NCBI RefSeq assembly: GCF_040373385.1
Contig: NZ_JBDXXH010000008.1
Location: forward strand, 1-64,000
Direction: 5' to 3'
Origin: Nitratidesulfovibrio sp.
GTDB lineage: Bacteria > Desulfobacterota > Desulfovibrionia > Desulfovibrionales > Desulfovibrionaceae
Length of the DNA stretch: 64,000 bases
Position numbers and translations under genes: made by a program. Numbering within the stretch: position 1 is the first letter of the stretch; the number at the start of each line of letters is the position of its first letter. The notes below the pieces were generated by a model. That model was not told where the DNA came from and ran no database searches. It was given only the letters and a program-made list of their open reading frames with translations. This document shows positions 17,146-25,312 of this stretch, piece by piece.

Positions 17146-18557
17146 GCCCCGCATCAACCCCGTGCTGCGGCAGTGTGCTGGTGGTGGACGACGAGCGCGT
17201 GTTCGCCGTGGGCCTGGCGCGCCTGCTGTCCACCCAGTTTCCGGACTGGACCTTCGATGTGCGGTGCAGCGGAGAGGAAGCCCTTTCCGCCATTGTCCAC
17301 GGCGACTATGCCGTGCTGGTGACCGACCTGCGCATGCCCGGCCTGTCCGGCCAGACCCTGATGCAGGAGGCCCTGGCCCAGGACCCCGCGCTGACGGTGA
17401 TCATGCTTACCGCCTTCGGCTCCGTGGAAACGGCGGTGGCCGCGTTGAAGCAGGGTGCCTACGACTTTCTGACCAAGCCCATCGACCAGGAGCACCTGTT
17501 CCGGGTGGTGGGCAAGGCCATGGAGCGCGGCGTGCTGCTGCGCGAAAACGGTCGCCTGCGCCAGAAGGCCGCCGACGGCGACCTTGGCCCCATGCTCATT
17601 GGCAAGAGCCCGGCCATGCAGCGGCTGCGCAAGTCCATAGCGGCAGTGGCCGCGTCGGACTACACGGTGCTCATCCGGGGTGAATCGGGCACCGGCAAGG
17701 AACTGGTGGCCCGCGCCGTGCAGTCGCTCAGTCAACGGGCCGACGGCCCGTTCATCATGGTCAACTGCCCGGCCATTCCGGACGCATTGCTGGAAAGCGA
17801 GCTGTTCGGCCACGTGAAGGGGGCCTTCACCGGCGCGGACAGGAACCGCAAGGGCCTGTTCATGGCGGCGGACAAGGGCACCATTCTGCTGGACGAAATC
17901 GGGGACATTCCGGCTTCGGTGCAGAGCAAGCTGCTGCGGGTCATCCAGGAGGGCGAGGTGCGCCCCGTGGGCACCAACGAGGCCCAGCGGGTCAACGTGC
18001 GCATGGTAGCCTCCACCAACCGCAACCTGGAAGCCAAGATCGCCGACGGCAGCTTTCGCGAGGACCTGTACTTCCGGCTCAACGTGCTGACCATCAACGT
18101 GCCTCCGCTGCGTGACCGCATCGAGGACATTCCCCACATCGCCGCCCACTTCCTGTTCCGGGTGTGCAACGAACTGGGCGTGCCGGAAAAGGAATTCTCC
18201 AACGAGGCGCTGTCCTATCTTTCGTGCCGCCAGTGGCCGGGCAACGTGCGCGAACTGCTGAACCTGGTGCGGCGCGTGGCCGTGTTCTGCCCCGGCGAAC
18301 GCATCGAGGGGGCCTTCGTGCACCGCATGGAGCACGGCACGGACGCGGACCCGGAGTGCGGGGCGGGCTTTTCGCCCTACAAGGACGCCAAGCAGGTGGC
18401 CGTGGACGAATTTACCCGCAGCTACGTGCACCGGCTGCTGGAGCATACCCACGGCAACATTTCCGAGGCCGCGCGCCTGAGCGGGGTGGAACGGTTCACC
18501 TTGCAGAAGATCCTGAAGCGCATGCACATCGACACGGCGGACTACCGCAGGGGGTAG
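17142..18557 (+). CDS. Sigma-54-dependent response regulator (NtrC family)
   Basis: 471 residues. Receiver (about 10-125) with acidic pocket DDE, phospho-acceptor D62 (VTDLRMPG) and K112. AAA+ domain (about 150-380) with Walker A GESGTGKE (180-187), intact GAFTGA (227-232), Walker B TILLDEIGD and QWPGNVREL. C-terminal Fis-type helix-turn-helix (GNISEAARLSGVERFTLQKIL). It activates sigma-54 RNA polymerase at -24/-12 promoters when phosphorylated. Partner kinase is the overlapping upstream gene. A plausible target is the transporter operon just upstream, which has a candidate -24/-12 element. Confidence 0.96.
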   Translation: MSPASTPCCGSVLVVDDERVFAVGLARLLSTQFPDWTFDVRCSGEEALSAIVHGDYAVLVTDLRMPGLSGQTLMQEALAQDPALTVIMLTAFGSVETAVAALKQGAYDFLTKPIDQEHLFRVVGKAMERGVLLRENGRLRQKAADGDLGPMLIGKSPAMQRLRKSIAAVAASDYTVLIRGESGTGKELVARAVQSLSQRADGPFIMVNCPAIPDALLESELFGHVKGAFTGADRNRKGLFMAADKGTILLDEIGDIPASVQSKLLRVIQEGEVRPVGTNEAQRVNVRMVASTNRNLEAKIADGSFREDLYFRLNVLTINVPPLRDRIEDIPHIAAHFLFRVCNELGVPEKEFSNEALSYLSCRQWPGNVRELLNLVRRVAVFCPGERIEGAFVHRMEHGTDADPECGAGFSPYKDAKQVAVDEFTRSYVHRLLEHTHGNISEAARLSGVERFTLQKILKRMHIDTADYRRG

Positions 18558-18576
18558 CGCCATGGGAGAACACGAC

Positions 18577-18918
18577 ATGGATACCGCAACCACCGCCGGG
18601 GTTGGCGCCGCCAACCGCAATGCTTCCACCCCCATCGCCCGCGACCCGGAACTGGACCGCGTGCTGGCAGGCCTGCTGGCCATGCTGCGAGAGGGCGAGC
18701 GCGACCGCCTGCGCACCCGCATCGAGGCCGCCGTGGCCGCAGAGGCGCGCGGCGAGGCAGACGATGCGGCCCGGCAACTGCGCTTCGTGCAGGATCTGGA
18801 CATTCTGGTGCATGTGCACGGCCCGCAGTTCATGTATTCGCGCGGCATCGCCGAAACCCTGCGCGTGGGCGAGGACATCGTGGAGTTGGCGTACGACCTG
18901 CAAAAGGCGCTGAAATAG
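18577..18918 (+). CDS. Small hypothetical protein after the response regulator
   Basis: 113 residues with a disordered Ala/Thr N-terminus, then helices: LDRVLAGLLAMLREGERDR, RTRIEAAVAAEARGEAD, and a C-terminal RVGEDIVELAYDLQKALK. No membrane segment and no family recognised. GGGAGAA lies about 8 nt before this ATG. An in-frame ATG at 18562 is also possible, but the GGAG would then be inside the gene. Being 20-odd nt after the regulator stop, it belongs to the same operon and may be an accessory of the two-component system. Confidence 0.7.
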   Translation: MDTATTAGVGAANRNASTPIARDPELDRVLAGLLAMLREGERDRLRTRIEAAVAAEARGEADDAARQLRFVQDLDILVHVHGPQFMYSRGIAETLRVGEDIVELAYDLQKALK

Positions 18919-19274
18919 TCCGAATGGTCTTTTCGTCCGTTGGCGTCCGACCCGAAGGGCTCGAAACGGGCGGAGCTTCATTTTCGGATGAATGGCAAAT
19001 GACGGCACTTGTCCGTCAGGATGCCTAACCATCGCCGCACCCGCGCGGCGCGTACCTGTCGGCCCTTGCCGGGGTGTGCGCCGCGTTTTCCGTTTGTCCA
19101 CTCCGCGCGTTTCGTCCGCTTCATTTGTCGGGCAGCCGTTCGTCCGCCCGTCATTCCTTCGGCATGGTTCCCAAAGGGGTACTATCTACCCTTGCGGACA
19201 GTTCTTGCCTTTTCCCCACCAGTGGGCATCATGGTTCTTTCGCAACCCGCAACCGCCCGCCGGGCAGGAGTGCC
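18919..19274. other. Intergenic region, nothing recognised
   Basis: About 350 nt with no gene-like frame, no clear terminator and no consensus promoter. It must hold the promoter of the flavodoxin-fold gene. Confidence 0.4.
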
Positions 19275-19961
19275 ATGAACATCATCGCCATCAACGGCAG
19301 CCCGCGCAAGAAATGGAACACCGCCACCCTGCTGCAAAACGCGCTGGAAGGCGCGGCGGAGCGCGCCGCGCAGGCGGGCCATGCCGCCAGCACCGAACTG
19401 GTGCACCTGTACGAGCATGACTACAAGGGCTGCATCAGCTGCTTTGCCTGCAAGAAGATCGGCGGCAAGAGCTACGGCCATTGCGCGGTGAAGGACGGCC
19501 TGACGCCCATCCTGGAGCGCGTGGCCGAGGCGGACGTGCTGCTGCTGGGCTCGCCCATCTACTTCTACACCGAAACCGGCGAGATGCGCTCGTTCCTGGA
19601 ACGGCTGCTGTTCCCCTACCTTTCGTACTCGCCGGGCTATCAGCCGCTGTTTCCGCGTCAGTTGCCCACGGGGTTGGTGTACACCATGAACATCCCCGAG
19701 GATAAGATGCCCGACTACCAGCAGGACCGCGCGGTAAAGGCCACCTGGGCGGTCACCCGCAGGATTTTCGGCAAGTGCGAACTGTTCCTGTGCACGGACA
19801 CCTTCCAGTTCGACGACTACTCCAAGTATGTTTCCACCAGTTGGGACCCGGTGGCCAAGGCCAAGCGGCGCGAAGAGGTCTTTCCGCAGGACTGTGCCCG
19901 CGCGCGCGACCTGGGCGCGTTGCTGGTGGATCAGGCCGGACAGGTGGGCCAGGCCGATTAG
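19275..19961 (+). CDS. Flavodoxin-family NAD(P)H oxidoreductase / iron-sulfur flavoprotein-like
   Basis: 228 residues. The N-terminal NIIAINGSPRKKWNTATLL is the FMN-binding signature of the NADPH-dependent FMN reductase/flavodoxin-2 fold. It is followed by a Cys motif GCISCFACKK ... GHC (C-x2-C-x2-C-x10-C), reminiscent of iron-sulfur flavoproteins. The second flavin loop is LLGSPIYFYTETGEMRSFLE. It probably carries FMN and perhaps a 4Fe-4S cluster, with an electron-transfer or nitro/quinone-reduction role; the substrate is unknown. CAGGAG precedes the ATG. The C-terminus ends in a repeated QAGQVGQAD, part of the local short-repeat pattern. Confidence 0.85.
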   Translation: MNIIAINGSPRKKWNTATLLQNALEGAAERAAQAGHAASTELVHLYEHDYKGCISCFACKKIGGKSYGHCAVKDGLTPILERVAEADVLLLGSPIYFYTETGEMRSFLERLLFPYLSYSPGYQPLFPRQLPTGLVYTMNIPEDKMPDYQQDRAVKATWAVTRRIFGKCELFLCTDTFQFDDYSKYVSTSWDPVAKAKRREEVFPQDCARARDLGALLVDQAGQVGQAD

Positions 19962-20175
19962 GTGAGCCACACGGGCCAAGCGGGCCATGCCCGCCGGTGA
20001 CAGCGCTGCTGCCGCCGGACTGGACACCGACGCGGCCCGGTCGTAGGTACTGACGTCCATCCCGTTCGTACCGTTTCGTCGCGCTCCGCGACGCGGCAGC
20101 GCCACGTGACGCCGCCCGCCCTGCGCCGTGCGGGGACGGGCGGCGCGGGCCATCGTTTTTCCGCGAGGTAGCGCA

Positions 20176-21576
20176 ATGCAGTTCACGCCGGTACGGCTGG
20201 GAGATGCCGGATCGCCGCGCATGGTGCTGGCCACTGTGTGCATCGCCCAGTTCATGGTGCCGTTCATGCTTACCGCCGTGGGGGTGGCCCTGCCTTCGCT
20301 GGGGCGCGACCTGGGCGCGTCCGCCGTGCAGTTGGGCCTTGTGGAGCAACTCTACGCCCTGGCCCTGGCCATGAGCATGCTGGCCTGCGGGCGGCTTGGC
20401 GACATCGTGGGCCAGCGCCGGGTGCTGCTGCCCGGCCTTGCCGTGTTCACCGGGCTTACCCTGCTGGTGGGGCTGGCTCCCTCGGTGGAGCTGGTCATGA
20501 CCCTGCGCTTCGGCCAGGGGATCGGCGCGGCCATGATGCTGTCCGGCAGCCTGGCGCTGGTGGCGACGGCCTACCCGCCGGAACTGCGGGGCCGGGTCAT
20601 CGGCATCGTCTCCGCGTTCACCTATGCCGGGCTGTCCATCGGCCCGGTGCTGGGCGGCTACACCACGGACCACTTCGGCTGGCGCAGCGTGTTCCTGATG
20701 GTGGTGCCCCCCGGCCTTGCGGCCACGGCCATGTGCCTGTGGCGCATGCGCCCCCAGCCCGGCGCGGACAGGGGCGCGCACATGGACTGGCCCGGCAGCC
20801 TGGTCTACGCGGTGTCGGTGTGCATGGTCATGACCGGGGCCGCCCGCGCCACCTCCGTGCCCCTGGGGCCGGTGCTGATGGCGGCGGGTCTGGCGGGCCT
20901 TGTGCTGTTCCTGAAGGTGGAGGCGCGCAGCAAAAGCCCCCTGCTGGACGTGAACCTGCTGCTGCGCAACCGGTTCTTCTCGCTGAGCTGCCTGGCCGCT
21001 TTCGGCAACTATGCCGCCGTGTTCGGCGTCACCTTCCTGTTCAGCCTGTTTCTGCAATACGCCAAGGGCCTGCCCCCGCGCGAGGCCGGGCTGATCCTGC
21101 TTATCCAGCCGGTGATGCAGGTGCTTACCGCGCCGCTGTCGGGCCGTCTGTCGGACAGGATCGACCCCGGTCGCGTGGCCACGGTGGGCATGCTGTGCAG
21201 CGCCGCCGGGCTGCTGCTGGCCATGACCACCATTTCGCCGGGCATGCCCGTGTGGCTGCTGGCGGCGGAACTGGTGTGCATCGGCATCGGGTTCGGCATC
21301 TTCGTCACGGCCAACTCTGTGGCCATCATGAGCAGCGTGGACAAGGCCCACTTCGGCGTGGCCTCGGGCATGGTGGGGGCCATGCGCACCCTGGGCATGG
21401 CGTGCAGCATGACCGCCGTCTCGCTCATCTTTGCCCTGCACCTGGGCGAGGCCGCCATCACCCCCGCCGTGCTGCCCGAATTCCTGTCCGCCACCCGTAC
21501 CGGCCTTGCCGTGGCCGCCGTGTTCTCGTGCCTGGGCGTGCTGGTTTCCGTGGGGCGCGGGCGAAAGCGGGATTGA
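20176..21576 (+). CDS. MFS drug-efflux transporter, DHA2-type
   Basis: 466 residues, about 14 membrane segments. Motif A-like GRLGDIVGQRRVLL follows TM2. Motif C-like AGLSIGPVLGGYTTDHFGWRSVF lies in the fifth segment, typical of proton-coupled drug antiporters of the DHA2 (14-TMS) family. Substrates are unknown. The ATG is preceded by GAGG; upstream residues are Arg-rich and not part of the fold. No adjacent membrane-fusion protein or TetR/MarR regulator, so it stands alone between a flavoprotein and a toxin-antitoxin pair. Confidence 0.9.
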   Translation: MQFTPVRLGDAGSPRMVLATVCIAQFMVPFMLTAVGVALPSLGRDLGASAVQLGLVEQLYALALAMSMLACGRLGDIVGQRRVLLPGLAVFTGLTLLVGLAPSVELVMTLRFGQGIGAAMMLSGSLALVATAYPPELRGRVIGIVSAFTYAGLSIGPVLGGYTTDHFGWRSVFLMVVPPGLAATAMCLWRMRPQPGADRGAHMDWPGSLVYAVSVCMVMTGAARATSVPLGPVLMAAGLAGLVLFLKVEARSKSPLLDVNLLLRNRFFSLSCLAAFGNYAAVFGVTFLFSLFLQYAKGLPPREAGLILLIQPVMQVLTAPLSGRLSDRIDPGRVATVGMLCSAAGLLLAMTTISPGMPVWLLAAELVCIGIGFGIFVTANSVAIMSSVDKAHFGVASGMVGAMRTLGMACSMTAVSLIFALHLGEAAITPAVLPEFLSATRTGLAVAAVFSCLGVLVSVGRGRKRD

Positions 21577-21620
21577 GAGGCTGGCTGACGGACGAACGAG
21601 CCGCCGGGGCTTGCCAGAAA

Positions 21621-21640
21621 ACTTATTTTTACTTATTAAA
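21621..21640 (+). promoter_or_regulatory. AT-rich promoter/operator of RelE-Xre pair
   Basis: Two ACTTATT direct repeats 10 bp apart lie in the only AT-rich patch here, 6-25 nt before the toxin ATG, with no ribosome-binding site. This is a likely autoregulatory site of the Xre antitoxin. Confidence 0.4.
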
Positions 21641-21645
21641 AACTC

Positions 21646-21903
21646 ATGGTGCGCATCGAATGGGCAGTGCGAGCGGTGAAGCAGTTGCGCAAGCTGCCGC
21701 ATGGGGATCAGGTGAAGGTGCATGCCGCCGTGGGCGGGCTTGCGCAATGGCCTGACGTGCGGAACGTCAAGGCGCTGGTCAACAGGGTCGACTACCGCCT
21801 GCGCGTGGGCCGCTACCGCGTGCTGTTCCACGTGCTGCCCGACGGTTCGGTGACCGTCATCAATATCGACGAGGTGAGGAAGCGCGATGAACATACCTAT
21901 TGA
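21646..21903 (+). CDS. RelE/ParE-type toxin
   Basis: 85 residues with the RelE fold order: WAVRAVKQLRKLP (helix), DVRNVKALVNRVDYRLRVGRYRVLFHVL (beta strands with the R/Y-rich catalytic face) and VINIDEVRKRDEHTY at the end. RelE toxins cleave mRNA on the ribosome; ParE members poison gyrase, and sequence alone does not settle which. The toxin comes first and overlaps the antitoxin start by 17 nt, as in HigBA-type order. The ATG lacks a Shine-Dalgarno sequence. Confidence 0.88.
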   Translation: MVRIEWAVRAVKQLRKLPHGDQVKVHAAVGGLAQWPDVRNVKALVNRVDYRLRVGRYRVLFHVLPDGSVTVINIDEVRKRDEHTY

Positions 21904-22225
21904 ACATCAGGTCATCCGGCACAACGGGCAGCCCGTGGCCGTCGTGGTGCCCTATGCGGAGTATGTTCGCACCTTCGGCGGGCAGGCCGTGCCGGAACCC
22001 ACGGTGCCGCACGACGTGGTGGGCCGGGTTGTCGGTGATGGGGCCTCCCCTTGCCGGGCTTGGCGCGAACACCTTGGGCTGACCCAGGCCGAGGTTGCCA
22101 GCCGCATGGATATCAGCCAGTCCGCCTATGCCCAGATGGAGGCGGCGGATGCCCGACCTCGACCGGCCACGCGCCGCAGGATAGCCGCCGCGCTGGGCAT
22201 TGCGGTGGAGCAACTCGATCTGTAG
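21887..22225 (+). CDS. Xre-family antitoxin
   Basis: 112 residues. The N-terminal part (MNIPIEHQVIRHNGQPVAVVVPYAEYV) resembles the Phd/prevent-host-death start often seen in such antitoxins. The C-terminal helix-turn-helix is REHLGLTQAEVASRMDISQSAYAQMEA. It should neutralise the overlapping RelE-type toxin and repress the operon. Fusion of a Phd-like segment to an Xre HTH is a little unusual. The start lies inside the toxin gene. Confidence 0.87.
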   Translation: MNIPIEHQVIRHNGQPVAVVVPYAEYVRTFGGQAVPEPTVPHDVVGRVVGDGASPCRAWREHLGLTQAEVASRMDISQSAYAQMEAADARPRPATRRRIAAALGIAVEQLDL

Positions 22226-22280
22226 GCGGCGGACTTTCTGCCATGCCGCCCGGTGTGGCATGCGCCAGTTTTCGAAACAA

Positions 22281-22318
22281 AAGGCGTCGCGACCAACTGG
22301 TCGCGACGCCTTGCGTTT
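22281..22318. terminator. Bidirectional terminator between antitoxin and glnA
   Basis: A 14-bp perfect stem (AAGGCGTCGCGACC with its complement) with AACT loop has A/T tracts on both sides. It serves the plus-strand TA pair and the minus-strand glnA. Confidence 0.8.
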
Positions 22319-22343
22319 TCTGGGGCGTATCGGGTGCGTGCGC

Positions 22344-23687
22344 CTACAGCACGGGCAGGTAGCGCTGCAATTCGAACTCGGAAACGTGGGTGCGGTAGGC
22401 GTCCCACTCGATGAGCTTGTTGCCCACCAGGTTGGCGTGGGTGTGTTCGCCCAGCACTTCCTGCATCAGGGTACTGCCCTTCAGTTCCATGGCCGCCTCG
22501 TACAGCGAGCCGGGCAGGGAGCCGATGCCGTGCTTGGTCAGGTCTTCCTCGCCCATGTGGAAGATGTTGGCTTCCACGGCCTTGGGCAGTTCATAGCTCT
22601 TTTCGATGCCTTCAAGCCCGGCGGCCAGCATCACCGAGAAGGCCAGGTAGGGGTTGCAGGCCGGGTCGGGGCTGCGCAGTTCGATGCGGGTGGCCGCTTC
22701 CTTGCCGGGCTTGTACATGGGCACGCGGATGAGGGCCGAACGGTTGCGCTGCGCCCAGGCCAGGTACACCGGGGCCTCGTAGCCGGGCACCAGGCGCTTG
22801 TACGAGTTGATCCACTGGTTGGTGACGCAGCAGAACTCGCGCGCGTGCTTCAGCAGGCCCGCGATGTACGAGCGGCATTCGCCCGACAGGTGGTGCGGGT
22901 CGTTGGGGTCGAAGAAGGCGTTGCGGCCGTTGCGGAACAGCGACTGGTGCACGTGCATGCCGCTGCCGTTCTGGCCGAAGATGGGCTTGGGCATGAAGGT
23001 GGCGTACACCCCGTGCTTGCGGGCCATCTCCTTGACCACGACCTTGTAGGTCATGACCACGTCGGCCATCTTCATGGCCTCGTTGTAGCGCAGGTCGATC
23101 TCGTGCTGCGAGGGGGCCACCTCGTGGTGCGAATATTCCACGGGAATGCCCATGCGCTGCAAGGCGAAGATGATGTCGCGCCGCACGTCGTTGCCAAGGT
23201 CCAGCGGGGGCGCGTCAAAGTAGCCGCCCGCGTCGATGGGCTGCGGGCACTGCGAGCTGGCGAACAGGAAGAATTCCAGTTCCGGCCCCACGTAGTAGGT
23301 GTAGCCCTTTTGCGCGGCCTTTTCGGTCAGCTTGCGCAGGATGTAGCGGGGGTCGCCCTCGTAGGGGGTGCCGTCGGGGTTGCGCACGTCGCAGAACATG
23401 CGGGCCACGGGGCGCTCCAGGGGGCGCCAGGCGCAGATCTGGAAGGTGGTGGCGTCGGGAAAGGCCACCATGTCGCTTTCCTCGATGCGGGTGAAGCCCA
23501 GGATGGACGAGCCGTCGAAGCCCATGCCTTCCTCGAAGGCGGCCTCGAGCTCGCTGGGGGTCACCTGAAAGCTTTTCAGGTTGCCCAGAATGTCCACGAA
23601 CCAGAACTGGATGAAGCTGACGTTGTATTCCTTGACCGCCCTGATGACATCATCGCCGTTCTTGCAATTGAAAACGGGAAAGTCCAT
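22344..23687 (-). CDS. glnA: Glutamine synthetase, type I (short, GSI-alpha-like)
   Basis: ATP-dependent synthesis of glutamine from glutamate and ammonia. 447 residues, the short GSI length. Beta-grasp N-terminus (FIQFWFVDILGNLKSF), metal-ligand loop GFDGSSILGF, ATP/glutamate segment HHEVAPSQHEIDLRY, MPKPIFGQNGSGMHVHQSL, and the R-rich NRSALIRVP. At the adenylylation-loop position the sequence is NIFHM, not NLYDLP. There is no tyrosine to modify, so GlnE control is not expected. AGGAGGTG precedes ATG. It is flanked by two toxin-antitoxin-like modules, with no glnB or ntrBC next to it. Confidence 0.96.
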   Translation of the reverse strand: MDFPVFNCKNGDDVIRAVKEYNVSFIQFWFVDILGNLKSFQVTPSELEAAFEEGMGFDGSSILGFTRIEESDMVAFPDATTFQICAWRPLERPVARMFCDVRNPDGTPYEGDPRYILRKLTEKAAQKGYTYYVGPELEFFLFASSQCPQPIDAGGYFDAPPLDLGNDVRRDIIFALQRMGIPVEYSHHEVAPSQHEIDLRYNEAMKMADVVMTYKVVVKEMARKHGVYATFMPKPIFGQNGSGMHVHQSLFRNGRNAFFDPNDPHHLSGECRSYIAGLLKHAREFCCVTNQWINSYKRLVPGYEAPVYLAWAQRNRSALIRVPMYKPGKEAATRIELRSPDPACNPYLAFSVMLAAGLEGIEKSYELPKAVEANIFHMGEEDLTKHGIGSLPGSLYEAAMELKGSTLMQEVLGEHTHANLVGNKLIEWDAYRTHVSEFELQRYLPVL

Positions 23688-23826
23688 GTGCACCTCCTGC
23701 AATTGGTGCTTCGCGCCCGGGTCGCGGCCCGGCCGGCCCCGCATGGCCGTGGTGTGTCTGTATGTGCCGCGTCGGGTGGCGCGTGTGAAGCCGGACGAAA
23801 GTCCGGCAGGAAACAGGTCGGGGCAA

Positions 23827-23859
23827 TGCTAGGCATAGCAGATACGCAGGGGGGGTCAA
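23827..23859 (-). promoter_or_regulatory. glnA promoter with palindromic operator
   Basis: On the minus strand TTGACC (23854-23859) is 16 nt from TATGCC (23832-23837). A palindrome TGCTA-N4-TAGCA (23827-23840) overlaps the -10, a good place for a repressor. Confidence 0.45.
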
Positions 23860-24049
23860 TGAAAAGGCCCCCGCTTGACATCATTGTAAAACGGCGTGGG
23901 GATGCAGGCATGACGCGGCATTGCGGGGGGCTTGCCGGAGGCGGAGGCAGCTGCGGCAGACGGAGCAGAGGGGTGCGGACCCGCACGGGCAGCGAGGGCC
24001 ATGGCGGGAGAGGCGCACGGTAAGACTGCGACCGGCAGGCCGCGCGTTA

Positions 24050-24131
24050 GATAGAAATAGCTACCTTCTTGGCAGATTGAAAATTATGTATTACTATCTT
24101 TCAAAACCAAAAAAGATAGGAATAGCTACCT
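24050..24131 (+). promoter_or_regulatory. Twin 17-bp direct repeats controlling mobile-mystery operon
   Basis: GATAGAAATAGCTACCT (24050-24066) and GATAGGAATAGCTACCT (24115-24131) differ at one base and start 65 bp apart in an AT-rich stretch. The second copy abuts the ATG and covers the ribosome-binding region. Between them TTGAAA and TTTCAA form a further inverted pair. Probable operators of the Xre protein. Confidence 0.6.
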
Positions 24132-24626
24132 ATGAGTGTCAGGGACACGGTTCGTTTGCAGCAGGCCAGGCTGGTGGATGCGGCGGCTGGCAAGGTTTCC
24201 GGGGTGTCCGTGCCCAAGGGGGGCTGGATTGCGGCGGTACGCAAGGCGCTGGGCATGTCGGGAGCGCAGTTGGCCCGACGGCTTGGGGTTACCAATGCCG
24301 CCGTGTACCAGCACGAACGTAGCGAGCCGGAAGGGGCCATCACCCTGCGGCAGATGGAAAAGATGGCCCAGGCCATGGGGTGTCGTTTCGTCTACGCCAT
24401 TGTGCCGGATGCACAGATGGAAAAAACGCAGGCGGAAAACGGGCGGGTGGAGGATGTTCTTCGGCGGCAGGCGCGCGCAAAGGCCGAGGCGCTGGTGCTG
24501 TGGGCCAGCGGGCACATGGCGCTGGAGCAGCAGGCGCTGCCGCCGGAACGGGTGCAGGAGGAAATCGTGAGGATGACCGAAGAGCTTGTGCGTAATCCTC
24601 CCTCGGATTTCTGGGAGGAACGCTGA
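24132..24626 (+). CDS. Mobile mystery protein A (Xre-type HTH)
   Basis: 164 residues. The N-terminal RLQQARLVDAAAG and PKGGWIAAVRKALGMSG lead to the helix-turn-helix AQLARRLGVTNAAVYQHER. LRQMEKMAQAMGCRFVYAIVP then gives the family signature of mobile mystery protein A (TIGR02612). A C-terminal helical extension (about 100-164) ends in NPPSDFWEER. It always pairs with a Fic-domain protein B, whose start codon overlaps its stop by one base (TGATG). It likely acts as antitoxin and/or autorepressor through the direct repeats upstream. Confidence 0.92.
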   Translation: MSVRDTVRLQQARLVDAAAGKVSGVSVPKGGWIAAVRKALGMSGAQLARRLGVTNAAVYQHERSEPEGAITLRQMEKMAQAMGCRFVYAIVPDAQMEKTQAENGRVEDVLRRQARAKAEALVLWASGHMALEQQALPPERVQEEIVRMTEELVRNPPSDFWEER

Positions 24627-25249
24627 TGTTCCCCGAACCTGAAGGGGCGACGCCCCTTGATCCCAACGAGACGCGCGACCTGAAGCACAAGCATGTCGCC
24701 ACGCGCGGTGAACTGGATGAACTGGAGCAGGACAACATACAGCGAGGTGGGGCTTGGCTGCGGCGCAAACGTAAGGGCGACATCTTGACCCTGAATTTTC
24801 TTTGCAAGTTGCACGACAAGCTGTTCGGCGACGTGTGGCGCTGGGCGGGCAGGTTCCGGAATACAGAAAAAAACATCGGTGTGACGCCCTCACAGGTGCC
24901 CGTGCAGTTACATGCGCTGTGCGGCGATGCCCGCTTCTGGGCGGAAAACGCCACCTGGTCTCCAAAAGAGGCTGCCGCCCGCTTCCACCATCGCCTGGTG
25001 AAGATCCATCCCTTTCCCAACGGCAACGGGCGCCACGCCCGCATCGCGGCGGACGAGTATCTGAAGCAGTATTTCAATGCACCCCCCATCGACTGGGCCA
25101 CCGGGGTGAACCTGCAAGTCGATTCGGCGCGGCGCACCGCCTATATCGCGGCCCTGCGCGCCGCCGATGGTGAAGACTATGGGCCGTTGCTGGTGTTCGT
25201 GGGCGCGCAGGAGCAGCCCCCCGCAGGGAATTTTCCAGCCGCCCCCTAA
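24626..25249 (+). CDS. Mobile mystery protein B, Fic-domain AMP transferase-like
   Basis: 207 residues. Fic/Doc core with HPFPNGNGRHAR, the complete HPFx(D/N)GNGR catalytic loop, and the supporting DKLFGDVWRWAGRFR and FHHRLVKIH. The N-terminal PEGATPLDPNETRDLKHKH is typical of TIGR02613. Fic enzymes usually AMPylate proteins. No S/TxxxE(G/N) inhibitory helix is obvious, so control would come from protein A. The C-terminus (EQPPAGNFPAAP) is disordered. These gene pairs are found scattered on mobile elements, fitting the different base composition of the upstream region. Confidence 0.93.
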   Translation: MFPEPEGATPLDPNETRDLKHKHVATRGELDELEQDNIQRGGAWLRRKRKGDILTLNFLCKLHDKLFGDVWRWAGRFRNTEKNIGVTPSQVPVQLHALCGDARFWAENATWSPKEAAARFHHRLVKIHPFPNGNGRHARIAADEYLKQYFNAPPIDWATGVNLQVDSARRTAYIAALRAADGEDYGPLLVFVGAQEQPPAGNFPAAP

Positions 25250-25312
25250 TCTCCTGCCCGGTGCTGCCGAAAAGACGACCAGCGGGGTGTGCCACACCCC
25301 CGGGAGCACCGC

